55,653 nucleotides of DNA from an uncultured Allofournierella sp. GTDB taxonomy: Bacteria; Bacillota; Clostridia; Oscillospirales; Ruminococcaceae. The notes under the pieces are model-generated. The model was not told the DNA's origin and ran no database searches. It saw only the letters and a program-made list of their open reading frames with translations. A program made the position numbers and the translations under genes. Each line of letters starts with the position of its first letter. Position 1 is the first letter of the stretch. The stretch spans positions 1 through 55,653 of the forward strand of contig CALWNE010000056.1 of NCBI GenBank assembly GCA_944382705.1, written 5' to 3'. Of this stretch, positions 32,833 to 42,498 are shown piece after piece.

Positions 32833-34359
32833 TTAGTTCAGGAAAGGCAGATCGTTTTCAAAGGGGCTTTCCACCGCAGTTTCGATGGGAGCTTCCTTCT
32901 TGTATTTGGCCAAAGCAGCAGCGGCCTTTACAGGGTCGGCCAGGGTACCGGCGCCGCCCATGCAGCCGCCGGGGCAGCCCATGCCCTCCAGCAGGTAGCC
33001 GTTGTACTTACCGGCACGGGCCAGAGTAAGCAGCTTGCGGCAGTCGGCCAGGCCCTGGGCGCTGGCAACCTTCACCTCATGTTCGGGGTTCATTTTCTTG
33101 ATGGCGTTTACAACAGCCTGAGCTACACCGCCGGTGACGGCAAAGCCGCGGCCGTCGGCAGAAGCCTGGTTGAAATCGTCCTCCGGATCTGCCTCCAGCT
33201 CATCGAAGTTTACTTCACGGGCTTCAAACAGACCCATCAGTTCCTCAAAGGTGAGCACAAAGTCCACATCGCTGCGTACAGAGTGGCGGCTTGCCTCCAG
33301 CTTTTTAGCGGCACAGGGGCCAACGAATACCACCTTGCAGTCCTTGCCGTGCTTTTTCTTTACCAGGCGGGCAGACAGCACCATGGGGGTCATGGCCATG
33401 CTGATGTTGTCGGCCAGTTCGGGGAACAGTTTTTTGGCCATCATGCTCCAGCTGGGGCAGCAGCTGGTAGCCATAAAGGGCAGGTGCTCCGGCACTTCAC
33501 GCATAAAGTCCTTGGCTTCCTCGATGGTGCACAGGTCGGCGCCGATGGCAACCTCAAAGGTATCGGTAAAGCCCAGGGTGCGCATGGCAGCCTTCAGCTT
33601 GCCCACGGTCAGGCCGGGGAACTGGCTTACAAAGGCGGGGGCCATGATGGCGTATACCCGGTCGCCTTGACGGATGCTCTGTACCAGCTGGAAAATCTGG
33701 CCCTTGTCCACAATGGCGCCGAAGGGGCAGTTTACCAGGCACATACCGCAGGAAACACACTTGTCCTGGTCAATCTGGGCACGGCCCAAAGCATCGGAAT
33801 GGATGGCGTTCATGCCGCAGGCAGCAGCACAGGGGCGTTCCATCTTGACAATGGCGTGGTAGGGGCAAACATCCACGCACTTGCCGCACTTGATGCACTT
33901 ATCCTGGTCAATCACAGTGTGACCGCCGGGGGTAAAGGTCAGGGCGTCCTTGGGGCAAACATCCACGCAGGGATGAGCCAGACAGCCCCGGCACAGGTTG
34001 GAAACCTCCACCCGCTTTTCGGGGCAGGCGTTGCAAGCAAATTTGATGATGTTAATCAGCGGGGGATCGTAGTATTTCTGGGCAATGATGCTGTTTTCCA
34101 TACCGGCGTTCAGAGGAGCCTGGTCGTCCATGGGGCGCAGGGGCAGGCCCATGGCCAGACGAATCCGTTCAGAAACGATGGCACGCTCCAGAAATACGCT
34201 GTTCCGGAAGCTGTTTACCTCGCCGGGAATGATTTTGTAGGGCAGCCGGGATACTTCCTCGGCATAATTCTGCCCTTCGTACGAAAGGCGGGCAACCTCG
34301 GTAAATACCCGACGGCGAATGTCGATAACCGAGGTATAAATACCACGCATGTTGCTCAT
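32833..34359 (-). CDS. [FeFe]-hydrogenase, monomeric, group B-like
   Basis: A 508-aa cytosolic enzyme expected to evolve or oxidise H2 with ferredoxin. Multiple cysteine clusters for [4Fe-4S] centres are seen: CRGCLAHPCVDVCP, CIKCGKCVDVCP and CVSCGMCLVNCP. The H-cluster motifs follow: L1 TSCCPSW, L2 GPCAAKKLEA, and L3 EGMGCPGGCMGGAG. The GPC-AKK form of L2 differs from the MPC-KK of group A enzymes and suggests group B. Start at the ATG at 34359 is supported by AAGGAGTT 7 nt upstream; the frame extends 22 codons further without an SD. No maturation genes hydE/F/G lie nearby. It is convergent with the WG lipoprotein unit. Confidence 0.92.
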   Translation of the reverse strand: MSNMRGIYTSVIDIRRRVFTEVARLSYEGQNYAEEVSRLPYKIIPGEVNSFRNSVFLERAIVSERIRLAMGLPLRPMDDQAPLNAGMENSIIAQKYYDPPLINIIKFACNACPEKRVEVSNLCRGCLAHPCVDVCPKDALTFTPGGHTVIDQDKCIKCGKCVDVCPYHAIVKMERPCAAACGMNAIHSDALGRAQIDQDKCVSCGMCLVNCPFGAIVDKGQIFQLVQSIRQGDRVYAIMAPAFVSQFPGLTVGKLKAAMRTLGFTDTFEVAIGADLCTIEEAKDFMREVPEHLPFMATSCCPSWSMMAKKLFPELADNISMAMTPMVLSARLVKKKHGKDCKVVFVGPCAAKKLEASRHSVRSDVDFVLTFEELMGLFEAREVNFDELEADPEDDFNQASADGRGFAVTGGVAQAVVNAIKKMNPEHEVKVASAQGLADCRKLLTLARAGKYNGYLLEGMGCPGGCMGGAGTLADPVKAAAALAKYKKEAPIETAVESPFENDLPFLN

Positions 34360-34478
34360 ATCACATAACTCCTTCCAATGTGTGCATGATTCCATACAGT
34401 AAAAATATAGCATAAAACCCCCCATCTGTACAGGTCAGACAGGGGGTAAAATGCAAAAACCTTAAAAAGAAACAATCA

Positions 34479-35780
34479 TCATACAGTGGGCATTGGGATG
34501 GCACGGCAGCGCTCGCCGTCCCACTCTTCCAGCTTGCAGTTCAAAATCTGGCCGGGCTCTGCACCGGGAGCCTGCACCACCACCGGCAGATACAGGGGCG
34601 TATAGCCGGTAAACAGGTTGCTGCTGAGGGCCTTTTCCAGCAGAACCGGCTCACAGCGGCCCACCATCTGCTGGGCCAGCTGATTGCGCACCTGGTCTGC
34701 TGCGGTCTGCATCTCCTTGGCTCGCTGGGCCTTCACGCTTTCGGCAATCTGATCCGGGAAGGTGGCCGCAGGGGTGCCGGAGCGCTGGGAGTAGGGGAAT
34801 ACATGTACCTTTAAAAAGCCCAGGTTCTTTACAAACTCCATGCTCTGCTGGAATTCCTCCTGGGTCTCACCGGGAAAGCCTACAATCACATCGGTGGTAA
34901 AGCTGCACTGGCTGCCAAACACGGCCCTCATCCGCTGCACCACATCGGCATACTGTTCGGCGGTGTATACACGGCGCATCCGGCGCAGGGTAGCGGTGCA
35001 GCCGCTTTGCAGGGACAGATGGAACTGGGGACAGAGCTTTTTCACCTTGGCCATGCGGGCGATGTCCTCATCGCTGAGTACATCCGGCTCCAGACTGCCC
35101 AAACGAATGCGCTCAATGCCTTCCACCTGAGCACTGCGCTCCACCAGCTGGGTGAGGTTGGTGCCGGTGTCCTGGCCGTAGCTGGGCAGGTTGATGCCGC
35201 TGAACACAACCTCCTTGTACCCGGCAGCAGCCAGAGCCTTCAGCTCGTTGAGGATGCTCTCCTCGCTGCGGCTGCGCACCTGGCCCCGGGCACGGGGGAT
35301 GACACAGTAAGCGCACCGGCGGTTGCAGCCGTCCTGAACCTTGATGAAGGCACGGGTGTGGCCCTCAAACCGCTCCATGGGCAGCTCCTCAAAAGCTTCG
35401 CCCTTTTGGTGAGGCACAATGTCCACCACCCGTTCCTGGGTAGAAAGGGCAATGTCCACATTGCGCAGAATGGCGTGCCGGTTGGCGTTGCCCATTACCA
35501 CATCAGCTTCCTCCACGGCAGCAGCCTCCTCCGGAAAAGCCTGGGGATAGCAGCCGGTAAGAACCGTGACAGAACCAGGGTACTGCCGCTTGGCACGCCG
35601 CAGCCACTGGCGGCTTTTTTTATCGCCCCCGGCGGTTACGGTGCAGCTGTTCACCACAAATACATCGGCTTCTTCCTCCGGCCCTGCCAGGGTGTAGCCG
35701 TTCTGACAAAACAGCTGGGCCAGGGCACCAGTTTCGTTCTGGTTTACCTTGCAGCCCAGCGTATAAAAACTAACACGCAT
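34479..35780 (-). CDS. mtaB: tRNA t6A37 methylthiotransferase MtaB
   Basis: A 433-aa radical-SAM enzyme that would convert t6A37 to ms2t6A37 in ANN-decoding tRNAs. The N-terminal UPF0004 domain holds three cluster cysteines (TLGCKVNQNETGAL, VNSCTVTA, TGCYPQ), the radical-SAM motif is DGCNRRCAYCVIPRARG, and a C-terminal TRAM-like domain follows. HVFPYSQRSGTPAATF is characteristic of MtaB. It starts with ATG at 35780 (AAAGGAG upstream) and has its own promoter. The hydrogenase lies 119 bp downstream on the same strand, with no clear terminator between them. Confidence 0.93.
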   Translation of the reverse strand: MRVSFYTLGCKVNQNETGALAQLFCQNGYTLAGPEEEADVFVVNSCTVTAGGDKKSRQWLRRAKRQYPGSVTVLTGCYPQAFPEEAAAVEEADVVMGNANRHAILRNVDIALSTQERVVDIVPHQKGEAFEELPMERFEGHTRAFIKVQDGCNRRCAYCVIPRARGQVRSRSEESILNELKALAAAGYKEVVFSGINLPSYGQDTGTNLTQLVERSAQVEGIERIRLGSLEPDVLSDEDIARMAKVKKLCPQFHLSLQSGCTATLRRMRRVYTAEQYADVVQRMRAVFGSQCSFTTDVIVGFPGETQEEFQQSMEFVKNLGFLKVHVFPYSQRSGTPAATFPDQIAESVKAQRAKEMQTAADQVRNQLAQQMVGRCEPVLLEKALSSNLFTGYTPLYLPVVVQAPGAEPGQILNCKLEEWDGERCRAIPMPTV

Positions 35781-35827
35781 GTAAAGTTGCTCCTTTGGTT
35801 GTCAATCAAAAACGAATGTTTATCCTT

Positions 35828-35857
35828 ATTATATAAGAAAAAACCTTCCCATGGCAA
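35828..35857 (-). promoter_or_regulatory. Promoter of mtaB
   Basis: On the minus strand TTGCCA (35852-35857) and TATAAT (35828-35833) are spaced 18 bp, about 48 bp upstream of the mtaB ATG. Confidence 0.75.
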
Positions 35858-35951
35858 GGCCTGTGGGCATATCCGGCCCAGCCGGGCCATATAGATGCAC
35901 TAACACGGAAACTGCGGCCCCAGGCTGCAATGCAGAAGGGTGGAAGGGATT

Positions 35952-37124
35952 ATGAAACACAAATGGAAGGCGGGCGCAGCGGCAGCCCTGCTGATGGTTA
36001 CGATGCTGCTGCCGCTGCCGGTGGCGGCACAGGGCCTGGAACAGGGCCGTTTTGAACTGCCCCAGTTCGATGTGCCCTGCAAAACGGCCATTTTGATTGA
36101 CCAGGACAGCGGCACTGTTCTGTACGAAAAACAGGCGGATGCACAGGTGCCCATTGCCTCCATCACCAAGGTTATGACCATGCTGCTTGCCATGGAAGCA
36201 CTGGAGCAGGGCAGGGTACAGCTTACCGATATTGTGCCGGTGAGCGAGCACGCATACAGCATGGGCGGCAGCCAGATTTGGCTGGAGCCAGGCGAGCAGC
36301 TGACCCTGGATGAGATGATGCGGGCCATCTGCGTATCCAGCGCCAATGATGCAGCGGTGGCAGTGGCAGAATTTTTGGCAGGCAGCGAGCAAGCCTTTGT
36401 GGAAGCCATGAACCAAAAAGCACAGGAGCTGGGCATGACCAGCACCACATTTCGCAACGCCTGCGGGCTGGACGAACCGGGCCATCTTTCCACTGCACGG
36501 GATGTGGCCCGTATGAGCCGGGAGATTTTAACCAAGCACCCCAAAATTATGGAGTACACCGGCATATGGATGGATAGTTTGCGTCAGGGTCAGACCCAGC
36601 TGATTAATACCAACAAGCTTTTGAAACGCTATGAGGGAATCACCGGCCTGAAAACCGGCACAACAGGCGGGGCTGGAGTATGCCTGACCGCCAGTGCCAC
36701 CCGCAATGGGCTTTCTCTCATTGCGGTGGTGTTGGGCAGTCCCAGCAGCGGAGAAAGGTTCACGGCGGCTACAACACTGCTGGACTATGGGTTTGCCAAC
36801 TACGAAAACCATCCCCTCAGCCTGCCTTCCGAAGCACCTCAAACCATAGCGGTGGAACAGGGCAGCCAGGAAACGGTGGCTCTTACCTATCAAATGCCCG
36901 GCGGTGTGCTGCTGCGGCAGGGCGAAACGGCGGATTTGGAGGTAAAGGTGGAACTGGAGCCCAGCGTGCAGGCACCTGTGGAGCAGGGCCAGCAGCTTGG
37001 CACCGTTACGGTGTGGTGCGGCCAGCAGCAGCTGGGGCAGTGGCCGGTAACGGCAGCCCAGGAGGTGCCCCGGCTGGATTTGCGGCTGGCATTGAACCGG
37101 CTGTTGGCAGGTTTGCTGCAATAA
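35952..37124 (+). CDS. D-alanyl-D-alanine carboxypeptidase (PBP5/DacF type)
   Basis: A 390-aa penicillin-binding protein that removes the terminal D-Ala from peptidoglycan stems. A signal peptide (KAGAAAALLMVTMLLPLPVAA) is followed by the S11 serine peptidase motifs: SITK (active-site Ser), SAN in VSSANDAAVAVAE, and KTGTTGGAG. A C-terminal beta-rich PBP5-like domain follows, with a final hydrophobic/amphipathic segment LRLALNRLLAGLLQ that could anchor it. ATG at 35952 has AAGGGTGGAAGGG upstream; an ATG four codons earlier is less well placed. Single gene, ended by a terminator. Confidence 0.92.
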   Translation: MKHKWKAGAAAALLMVTMLLPLPVAAQGLEQGRFELPQFDVPCKTAILIDQDSGTVLYEKQADAQVPIASITKVMTMLLAMEALEQGRVQLTDIVPVSEHAYSMGGSQIWLEPGEQLTLDEMMRAICVSSANDAAVAVAEFLAGSEQAFVEAMNQKAQELGMTSTTFRNACGLDEPGHLSTARDVARMSREILTKHPKIMEYTGIWMDSLRQGQTQLINTNKLLKRYEGITGLKTGTTGGAGVCLTASATRNGLSLIAVVLGSPSSGERFTAATTLLDYGFANYENHPLSLPSEAPQTIAVEQGSQETVALTYQMPGGVLLRQGETADLEVKVELEPSVQAPVEQGQQLGTVTVWCGQQQLGQWPVTAAQEVPRLDLRLALNRLLAGLLQ

Positions 37125-37136
37125 CAAAAGAAACAG

Positions 37137-37168
37137 CAGGCAGGGTGTGGGGAACCCTGCCTGTTTTT
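37137..37168 (+). terminator. Terminator of the D,D-carboxypeptidase gene
   Basis: Perfect 10-bp stem CAGGCAGGGT/ACCCTGCCTG with a 7-nt loop, followed by TTTTTG. Confidence 0.92.
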
Positions 37169-37211
37169 GTGTATAAAGTGATAAGATTTTGTGCATAACT
37201 CTTGATTTAGC

Positions 37212-37240
37212 TTGACTTTTTTATGACAAAAAGGTATAGT
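37212..37240 (+). promoter_or_regulatory. Promoter of pgi
   Basis: TTGACT (37212-37217) and TATAGT (37235-37240) at 17-bp spacing, 35 bp upstream of the pgi ATG. Confidence 0.82.
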
Positions 37241-37275
37241 TATTACAAACAAACCACACCATTGGGGGTCGCAAT

Positions 37276-38610
<1,335 letters not shown>

Positions 38611-38689
38611 GGCATTGTTTTCGGAACAAGCATAGAAAGGGCCGCAGCCAGCCTGCTAGGCCCCACACCAGTTAAGGAGGGACTTTATT

Positions 38690-39091
38690 ATGATTAAACT
38701 GATTGTTGGCACCAAAGGCACCGGCAAGACCAAGGCAATGATCGACAGCATCAACGCTGTAACCAAAACTACCAACGGCAATGTAGTGGTAGTGGAAAAG
38801 TCCATGCAGCTTACTTACGACATCGACCATGCAGCACGCCTGATCGACCTGGATCGGTACAATGTGGCTGGTTATGATATGATGTTCGGTTTCGTGGCAG
38901 GTGTCCTGGCCGGCAACTACGACATTACCGAATTGTACATCGATGGTCTGCTGAAGGTTGTAGATAAGGACCTGACTGGTCTGGCAAAATTCCTGGCCGA
39001 TGTGGAGGCCGCAGCAGGGGATACCAATGTAACCATTACCCTGTCCACGGCCGAAGAAACTCTGCCCGAAGAAGTAAAAAAATATCTGTAA
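38690..39091 (+). CDS. Small P-loop protein of unknown function
   Basis: This 133-aa protein starts with a Walker A motif GTKGTGKT at residues 7-14, followed by alternating beta/alpha segments (NVVVVEKSMQLTYDI, ELYIDGLLKVVDKD) that resemble a minimal P-loop NTPase. LYIDGLLKV could act as Walker B. It is far shorter than typical ATPases and lacks recognisable accessory domains. Codon usage and SD (AAGGAGGG) look like a well-expressed native gene. It lies downstream of pgi. I do not recognise a named function. Confidence 0.85.
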   Translation: MIKLIVGTKGTGKTKAMIDSINAVTKTTNGNVVVVEKSMQLTYDIDHAARLIDLDRYNVAGYDMMFGFVAGVLAGNYDITELYIDGLLKVVDKDLTGLAKFLADVEAAAGDTNVTITLSTAEETLPEEVKKYL

Positions 39092-39105
39092 AGGTATAAC
39101 CAGGG

Positions 39106-39139
39106 GCGGGAGTCGAAAAAATGGCTCCCGCTTTTAATT
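39106..39139 (+). terminator. Terminator of the pgi unit
   Basis: GCGGGAGTC pairs with GGCTCCCGC (one G.U) around a 9-nt loop, followed by TTTTAATTTTT. Confidence 0.85.
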
Positions 39140-39145
39140 TTTGTA

Positions 39146-39174
39146 TTGACAAATTCAAACAGATTCGTTATACT
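39146..39174 (+). promoter_or_regulatory. Promoter of yceD-rpmF
   Basis: A perfect TTGACA (39146-39151) and TATACT (39169-39174) at 17-bp spacing, overlapping the U tract of the previous terminator; the yceD SD follows at about 39190. Confidence 0.88.
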
Positions 39175-39201
39175 GGTAAGGCAGTCTTTTAGAGGTGAAC
39201 C

Positions 39202-39702
39202 ATGCAATTTGATTTAAAGCGGTTTTTTCAGAATGGACGGGAGCCGTACCGTGCAACCCTGCATTTTGATGTAAGCAAATACGATTTCCCAGGTTACCAG
39301 GTGCTTGCACCGGTGGAGGGAGCGTTTTCTGCACATCCAACCGAAAATGGTGTGGAACTGCACTTGACTGCAACCGCACAGGTTACAACCGAATGCGCCC
39401 GCTGCCTTGCCCCCATTCATGAGCAATATAGCATTGAGCGGGACTGGCTGGTACGCCAGGTTGATTTGGATGACGACCTGTTGGAACTGCCCATCGATGA
39501 GACCGGCAAACTGAATTTGGAAGAACTGGTTTGCGAGGAACTTATGATGGAAATCCCCCCGGTACTGCTGTGCAGTCCGGATTGCCAAGGGCTATGCCAT
39601 GTTTGCGGAAAACCCAAAGCAGCAGGTTGTACCTGTTGTGAGCAGGGCTCCACTACTCCCGTAGACGAACGGCTTGCTATATTAAAACAACTGCTGAATT
39701 AA
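39202..39702 (+). CDS. yceD: YceD family protein (DUF177)
   Basis: A 166-aa protein of the YceD family linked to 23S rRNA accumulation and encoded before rpmF across bacteria. The central conserved cysteines (TTECARCLAP) and the C-terminal cluster CSPDCQGLCHVCG plus CTCC suggest zinc binding. ATG at 39202 follows GAGGTG. The gene is 29 bp upstream of rpmF and shares its promoter. Confidence 0.9.
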   Translation: MQFDLKRFFQNGREPYRATLHFDVSKYDFPGYQVLAPVEGAFSAHPTENGVELHLTATAQVTTECARCLAPIHEQYSIERDWLVRQVDLDDDLLELPIDETGKLNLEELVCEELMMEIPPVLLCSPDCQGLCHVCGKPKAAGCTCCEQGSTTPVDERLAILKQLLN

Positions 39703-39731
39703 CTTCATTCACATTGAGGAGGTGCTTACAA

Positions 39732-39914
39732 ATGGCAGTACCAAAGAGAAAGGTTTCCAAGGCACGGCGCGACAAGCGTCGCTCCTCTGTGTGGAAGCTG
39801 GAAGCCCCTGCACTGGTGAAGTGCAGCCAGTGCGGCGAGTACAAGCTCCCCCACCAGGTATGCGGCAATTGCGGCTACTACAAGGGCAAGGAAATCATCA
39901 AGAAGGAAGCGTAA
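39732..39914 (+). CDS. rpmF: 50S ribosomal protein L32
   Basis: A 60-aa ribosomal protein. MAVPKRKVSKARRDKRRSS is the canonical N-terminus, and CSQCGEYKLPHQVCGNCG provides a four-cysteine zinc ribbon, the C+ form. The ATG at 39732 has GAGGAGGT upstream; a TTG-extended frame six codons longer covers this SD and is rejected. Confidence 0.97.
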   Translation: MAVPKRKVSKARRDKRRSSVWKLEAPALVKCSQCGEYKLPHQVCGNCGYYKGKEIIKKEA

Positions 39915-39932
39915 TCCGCTTTCCGTAAGAGC

Positions 39933-39962
39933 AAGGGGAGGGCTTCGCCTTCCCCTTTTTCT
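39933..39962 (+). terminator. Terminator of yceD-rpmF
   Basis: AAGGGGAGG pairs with CCTTCCCCTT (one bulge), loop GCTTCG, then a U-rich run. About 100 nt of non-coding sequence follow before der. Confidence 0.88.
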
Positions 39963-40064
39963 TGTCGTTTTTGCGGGCAAATTGGCCCGATGCAGCGGCC
40001 CGGATCAAGGCATGGATCTGGCGGCCGGAACAACTCTATCCATCCCTCAACAAAGGAGGCTTTT

Positions 40065-41393
40065 ATGGCAAAACCCATTGTGGCAGTGGTTGGCCGCCCC
40101 AATGTGGGCAAATCCACCCTGTTTAACAAACTCATTGGCCAGCGTTTGGCCATTGTGGAAGATACACCCGGTGTAACTCGAGACCGGATTTTTGGCAATT
40201 GTGAATGGCAGAACCACGAATTTTTGCTGGTGGATACCGGCGGCATTGAGATGGGGGATGACGACATCCTCAAGCACATCCGCCAGCAGGCCCAGCTGGC
40301 CATTGATGCAGCGGAGTGCATTGTGATGGTGACCGACCTGCGGGCCGGCGTAACCGCACAGGACCAGGTCATTGCCAATATGCTGATGCGCAGCGGCAAG
40401 CCTGTGATTCTGGCTGTAAATAAAGTGGATAAAATCGGTGAGCCGCCCCTGGAGCTGTACGATTTTTACAGCCTGGGCCTGGGCGATGTATACCCCATTT
40501 CCAGTGTGCATGGTCACGGCACCGGTGATTTGTTGGAAGCCATCTGTGAGCATCTGAACTTTGGCGAAAACAGCGGCGAAGAAGATGACCGCATCAGCGT
40601 GGCAGTCATCGGCCGCCCCAATGTGGGCAAGTCCAGCCTGGTAAACCGCATTCTGGGCGAGGAGCGGATGATTGTTGCCAACCAGGCAGGTACCACCCGT
40701 GATGCCATCGACAGCCAGGTGGACAACAAGCACGGCAGCTTTATTTTTACCGACACCGCTGGCCTGCGCAAGCGGGGCAAGGTGGAGGAAGGTGTGGAGC
40801 GTTACAGTGTTCTGCGCAGCTTGGCAGCGGTGGAGCGCAGCAATGTGTGCGTAATTATGATTGACGCCACCGTGGGCTTTACCGAACAGGACTCCAAGGT
40901 GGCGGGCTACGCCCATGAGCAGGGCAAGGCCTGCATCATTGCAGTGAATAAATGGGATGCCATCGAAAAAGATGACAAAACCATGGATGTGTTCCGCAAA
41001 CAGCTGGAAAACGATTTTAGCTTTATGAGCTATGCCCCCATTATCTTCATCAGTGCCAAAACCGGCCAGCGGCTGGATAAGCTGTTTGAGATGATTAAGT
41101 ATGTGGACCAGCAAAATGCCTTGCGTGTAACCACTGGTATGCTGAACGAGCTGCTGGCCCGTGCCACTGCCCGCGTACAGCCCCCCAGCGACAAGGGCCG
41201 CCGGCTGAAAATCTACTACATGACCCAGATTTCCACCCGCCCGCCCACCTTTGTGTGCTTTGTAAACCGCAAGGACTTGTTCCATTTCTCCTATCAGCGT
41301 TATATCGAGAACCAGATTCGCCAGACCTTTGGTTTGGAAGGTACTCCCATCCGGTTGGTTGTGCGGGAACGGGGCGACGGAAATACCAAGTAA
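40065..41393 (+). CDS. der: Ribosome biogenesis GTPase Der (EngA)
   Basis: A 442-aa tandem-GTPase needed for 50S assembly. Two G domains are visible: GRPNVGKST (P-loop 1), DTGG and NKVD; then GRPNVGKSS (P-loop 2), DTAG and NKWD. A C-terminal KH-like domain follows, with GRRLKIYYMTQISTRPPTFV. ATG at 40065 sits 7 nt behind AAAGGAGG; the longer frame (25 codons) covers the SD. plsY follows after 50 bp, a common Firmicutes arrangement. Confidence 0.96.
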   Translation: MAKPIVAVVGRPNVGKSTLFNKLIGQRLAIVEDTPGVTRDRIFGNCEWQNHEFLLVDTGGIEMGDDDILKHIRQQAQLAIDAAECIVMVTDLRAGVTAQDQVIANMLMRSGKPVILAVNKVDKIGEPPLELYDFYSLGLGDVYPISSVHGHGTGDLLEAICEHLNFGENSGEEDDRISVAVIGRPNVGKSSLVNRILGEERMIVANQAGTTRDAIDSQVDNKHGSFIFTDTAGLRKRGKVEEGVERYSVLRSLAAVERSNVCVIMIDATVGFTEQDSKVAGYAHEQGKACIIAVNKWDAIEKDDKTMDVFRKQLENDFSFMSYAPIIFISAKTGQRLDKLFEMIKYVDQQNALRVTTGMLNELLARATARVQPPSDKGRRLKIYYMTQISTRPPTFVCFVNRKDLFHFSYQRYIENQIRQTFGLEGTPIRLVVRERGDGNTK

Positions 41394-41443
41394 TCGCTGC
41401 GGCATAAAATAATCCCCACAACAACACTGGAAGGAGTAGTTCC

Positions 41444-42100
41444 ATGAATCTCACACAGACTGTGGCTTTGCTGTTGGTGGTTGCCCTGTTGGTAGGGTAT
41501 CTGCTGGGCGGCATCAACTTTGGTGTGATTGTAAGCCGCTGCATCTACCACGAGGATGTGCGCAGCAAGGGCAGCGGCAACGCAGGCACCACCAATATCC
41601 TGCGCACCTACGGTAAAAAGGCTGCGGCCCTTACCCTGGCAGGGGACATGGGCAAAGGTGTGGTGGCAGTGCTGCTCTGCCACTGGCTGGCTACCCTGGC
41701 AACTGGTGCCGAAGTGAACGGTGTATACGCTGGCTACCTGGCAGCCATCGGTGCAGTGTGCGGGCATTTGTGGCCGGTTTGGTTTGGCTTTAAGGGCGGC
41801 AAGGGCGTTGCGGTAGCTGCCGGTGCCATTCTGGCCAGTGAGCCGGTGGTGCTGCTGGCTCTGCTGGTGGTATTCTTTGTGCTGGCCTTTTCCACCCGCA
41901 TTGTAAGCCTTTCTTCCATCACAGCGGCGGCCCTTTATCCGGTGTTCACCGGACTTTGGTCCTGGTACAGCCACCGCAGCGTCCTGTTTACGGTGGTTTG
42001 TGCGGCTGTAATGGCTGCATTGGTGATTTGGATGCATCGAGCCAACATCCAGCGGTTGCTGAATGGCACAGAGTACAAATTTGGCGAAAAAAAGTCCTAA
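41444..42100 (+). CDS. plsY: Acyl-phosphate:glycerol-3-phosphate acyltransferase PlsY
   Basis: A 218-aa polytopic membrane enzyme that acylates glycerol-3-phosphate at sn-1, the first step of phospholipid synthesis. The three signature motifs are in place: DVRSKGSGNAGTTNILRTYG, the FKGGKGVAVAAGA glycine-rich motif, and five hydrophobic segments. The tail (HRANIQRLLNGTEYKFGEKKS) is typical. AAGGAG precedes the ATG at 41444. Co-transcribed with der and ended by a strong terminator. Confidence 0.94.
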   Translation: MNLTQTVALLLVVALLVGYLLGGINFGVIVSRCIYHEDVRSKGSGNAGTTNILRTYGKKAAALTLAGDMGKGVVAVLLCHWLATLATGAEVNGVYAGYLAAIGAVCGHLWPVWFGFKGGKGVAVAAGAILASEPVVLLALLVVFFVLAFSTRIVSLSSITAAALYPVFTGLWSWYSHRSVLFTVVCAAVMAALVIWMHRANIQRLLNGTEYKFGEKKS

Positions 42101-42112
42101 ACATCAACAAAA

Positions 42113-42148
42113 AACAGACTTCAGGGTATGCCTGGAGTCTGTTTTTTT
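42113..42148 (+). terminator. Terminator of der-plsY
   Basis: AACAGACT-CAGG pairs with CCTG-AGTCTGTT (one internal mismatch) around a 5-nt loop, followed by seven U residues. Confidence 0.92.
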
Positions 42149-42498
42149 ATAAATTATCCCAGGTGCCGGGTAGGAGCAATTGCATAAAAAGACGGAACGG
42201 GTGCTAAGAGAGCCTTAAAAGAAGATAGTAAGATGAAGGATGGAAGAATATCGGCAAGGCAGATGGCTTATGCCAGGATTACAGTACCGACTGCTCTAAC
42301 TTAAAGAGTATCTTTTAGTACCCAATCCAACCTGCATAGTGAGATTGCAAAGCAGGCGCTGACAGGCTGGTGCAAAGCAAAACTTTTGCAGGATTTTCAA
42401 ATGGATTTTTCAGAATTTTCACCATCAAAGAGTATACTGAACCACAAACTGCCCCGGGCTTTGTGCAGCCTGGGAGCGCAAAAAGGAGTGTGGTTTGC
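42149..42498 (+). other. 350-bp intergenic region before the Gld-like ABC cassette
   Basis: This stretch is visibly richer in A and T than its flanks. A TATACT at 42433-42438 could be a -10 with a poor -35. An open frame from 42370 runs into the ABC gene but lacks an SD and family similarity, so it is not called. Short self-complementary stretches such as AAAGAGTATCTTT are present near 42305; no gene is recognised. Confidence 0.45.

Noticed and set aside
33079..34368. 429-codon plus-strand frame opposite the hydrogenase
   Set aside because: Shadow of the hydrogenase reading frame, which has all H-cluster motifs.
42370..42498. N-terminal extension of the ABC ATPase
   Set aside because: The extra 43 residues lie in the promoter region, have no SD, and ABC ATPases begin near VEHLTKRYSG.
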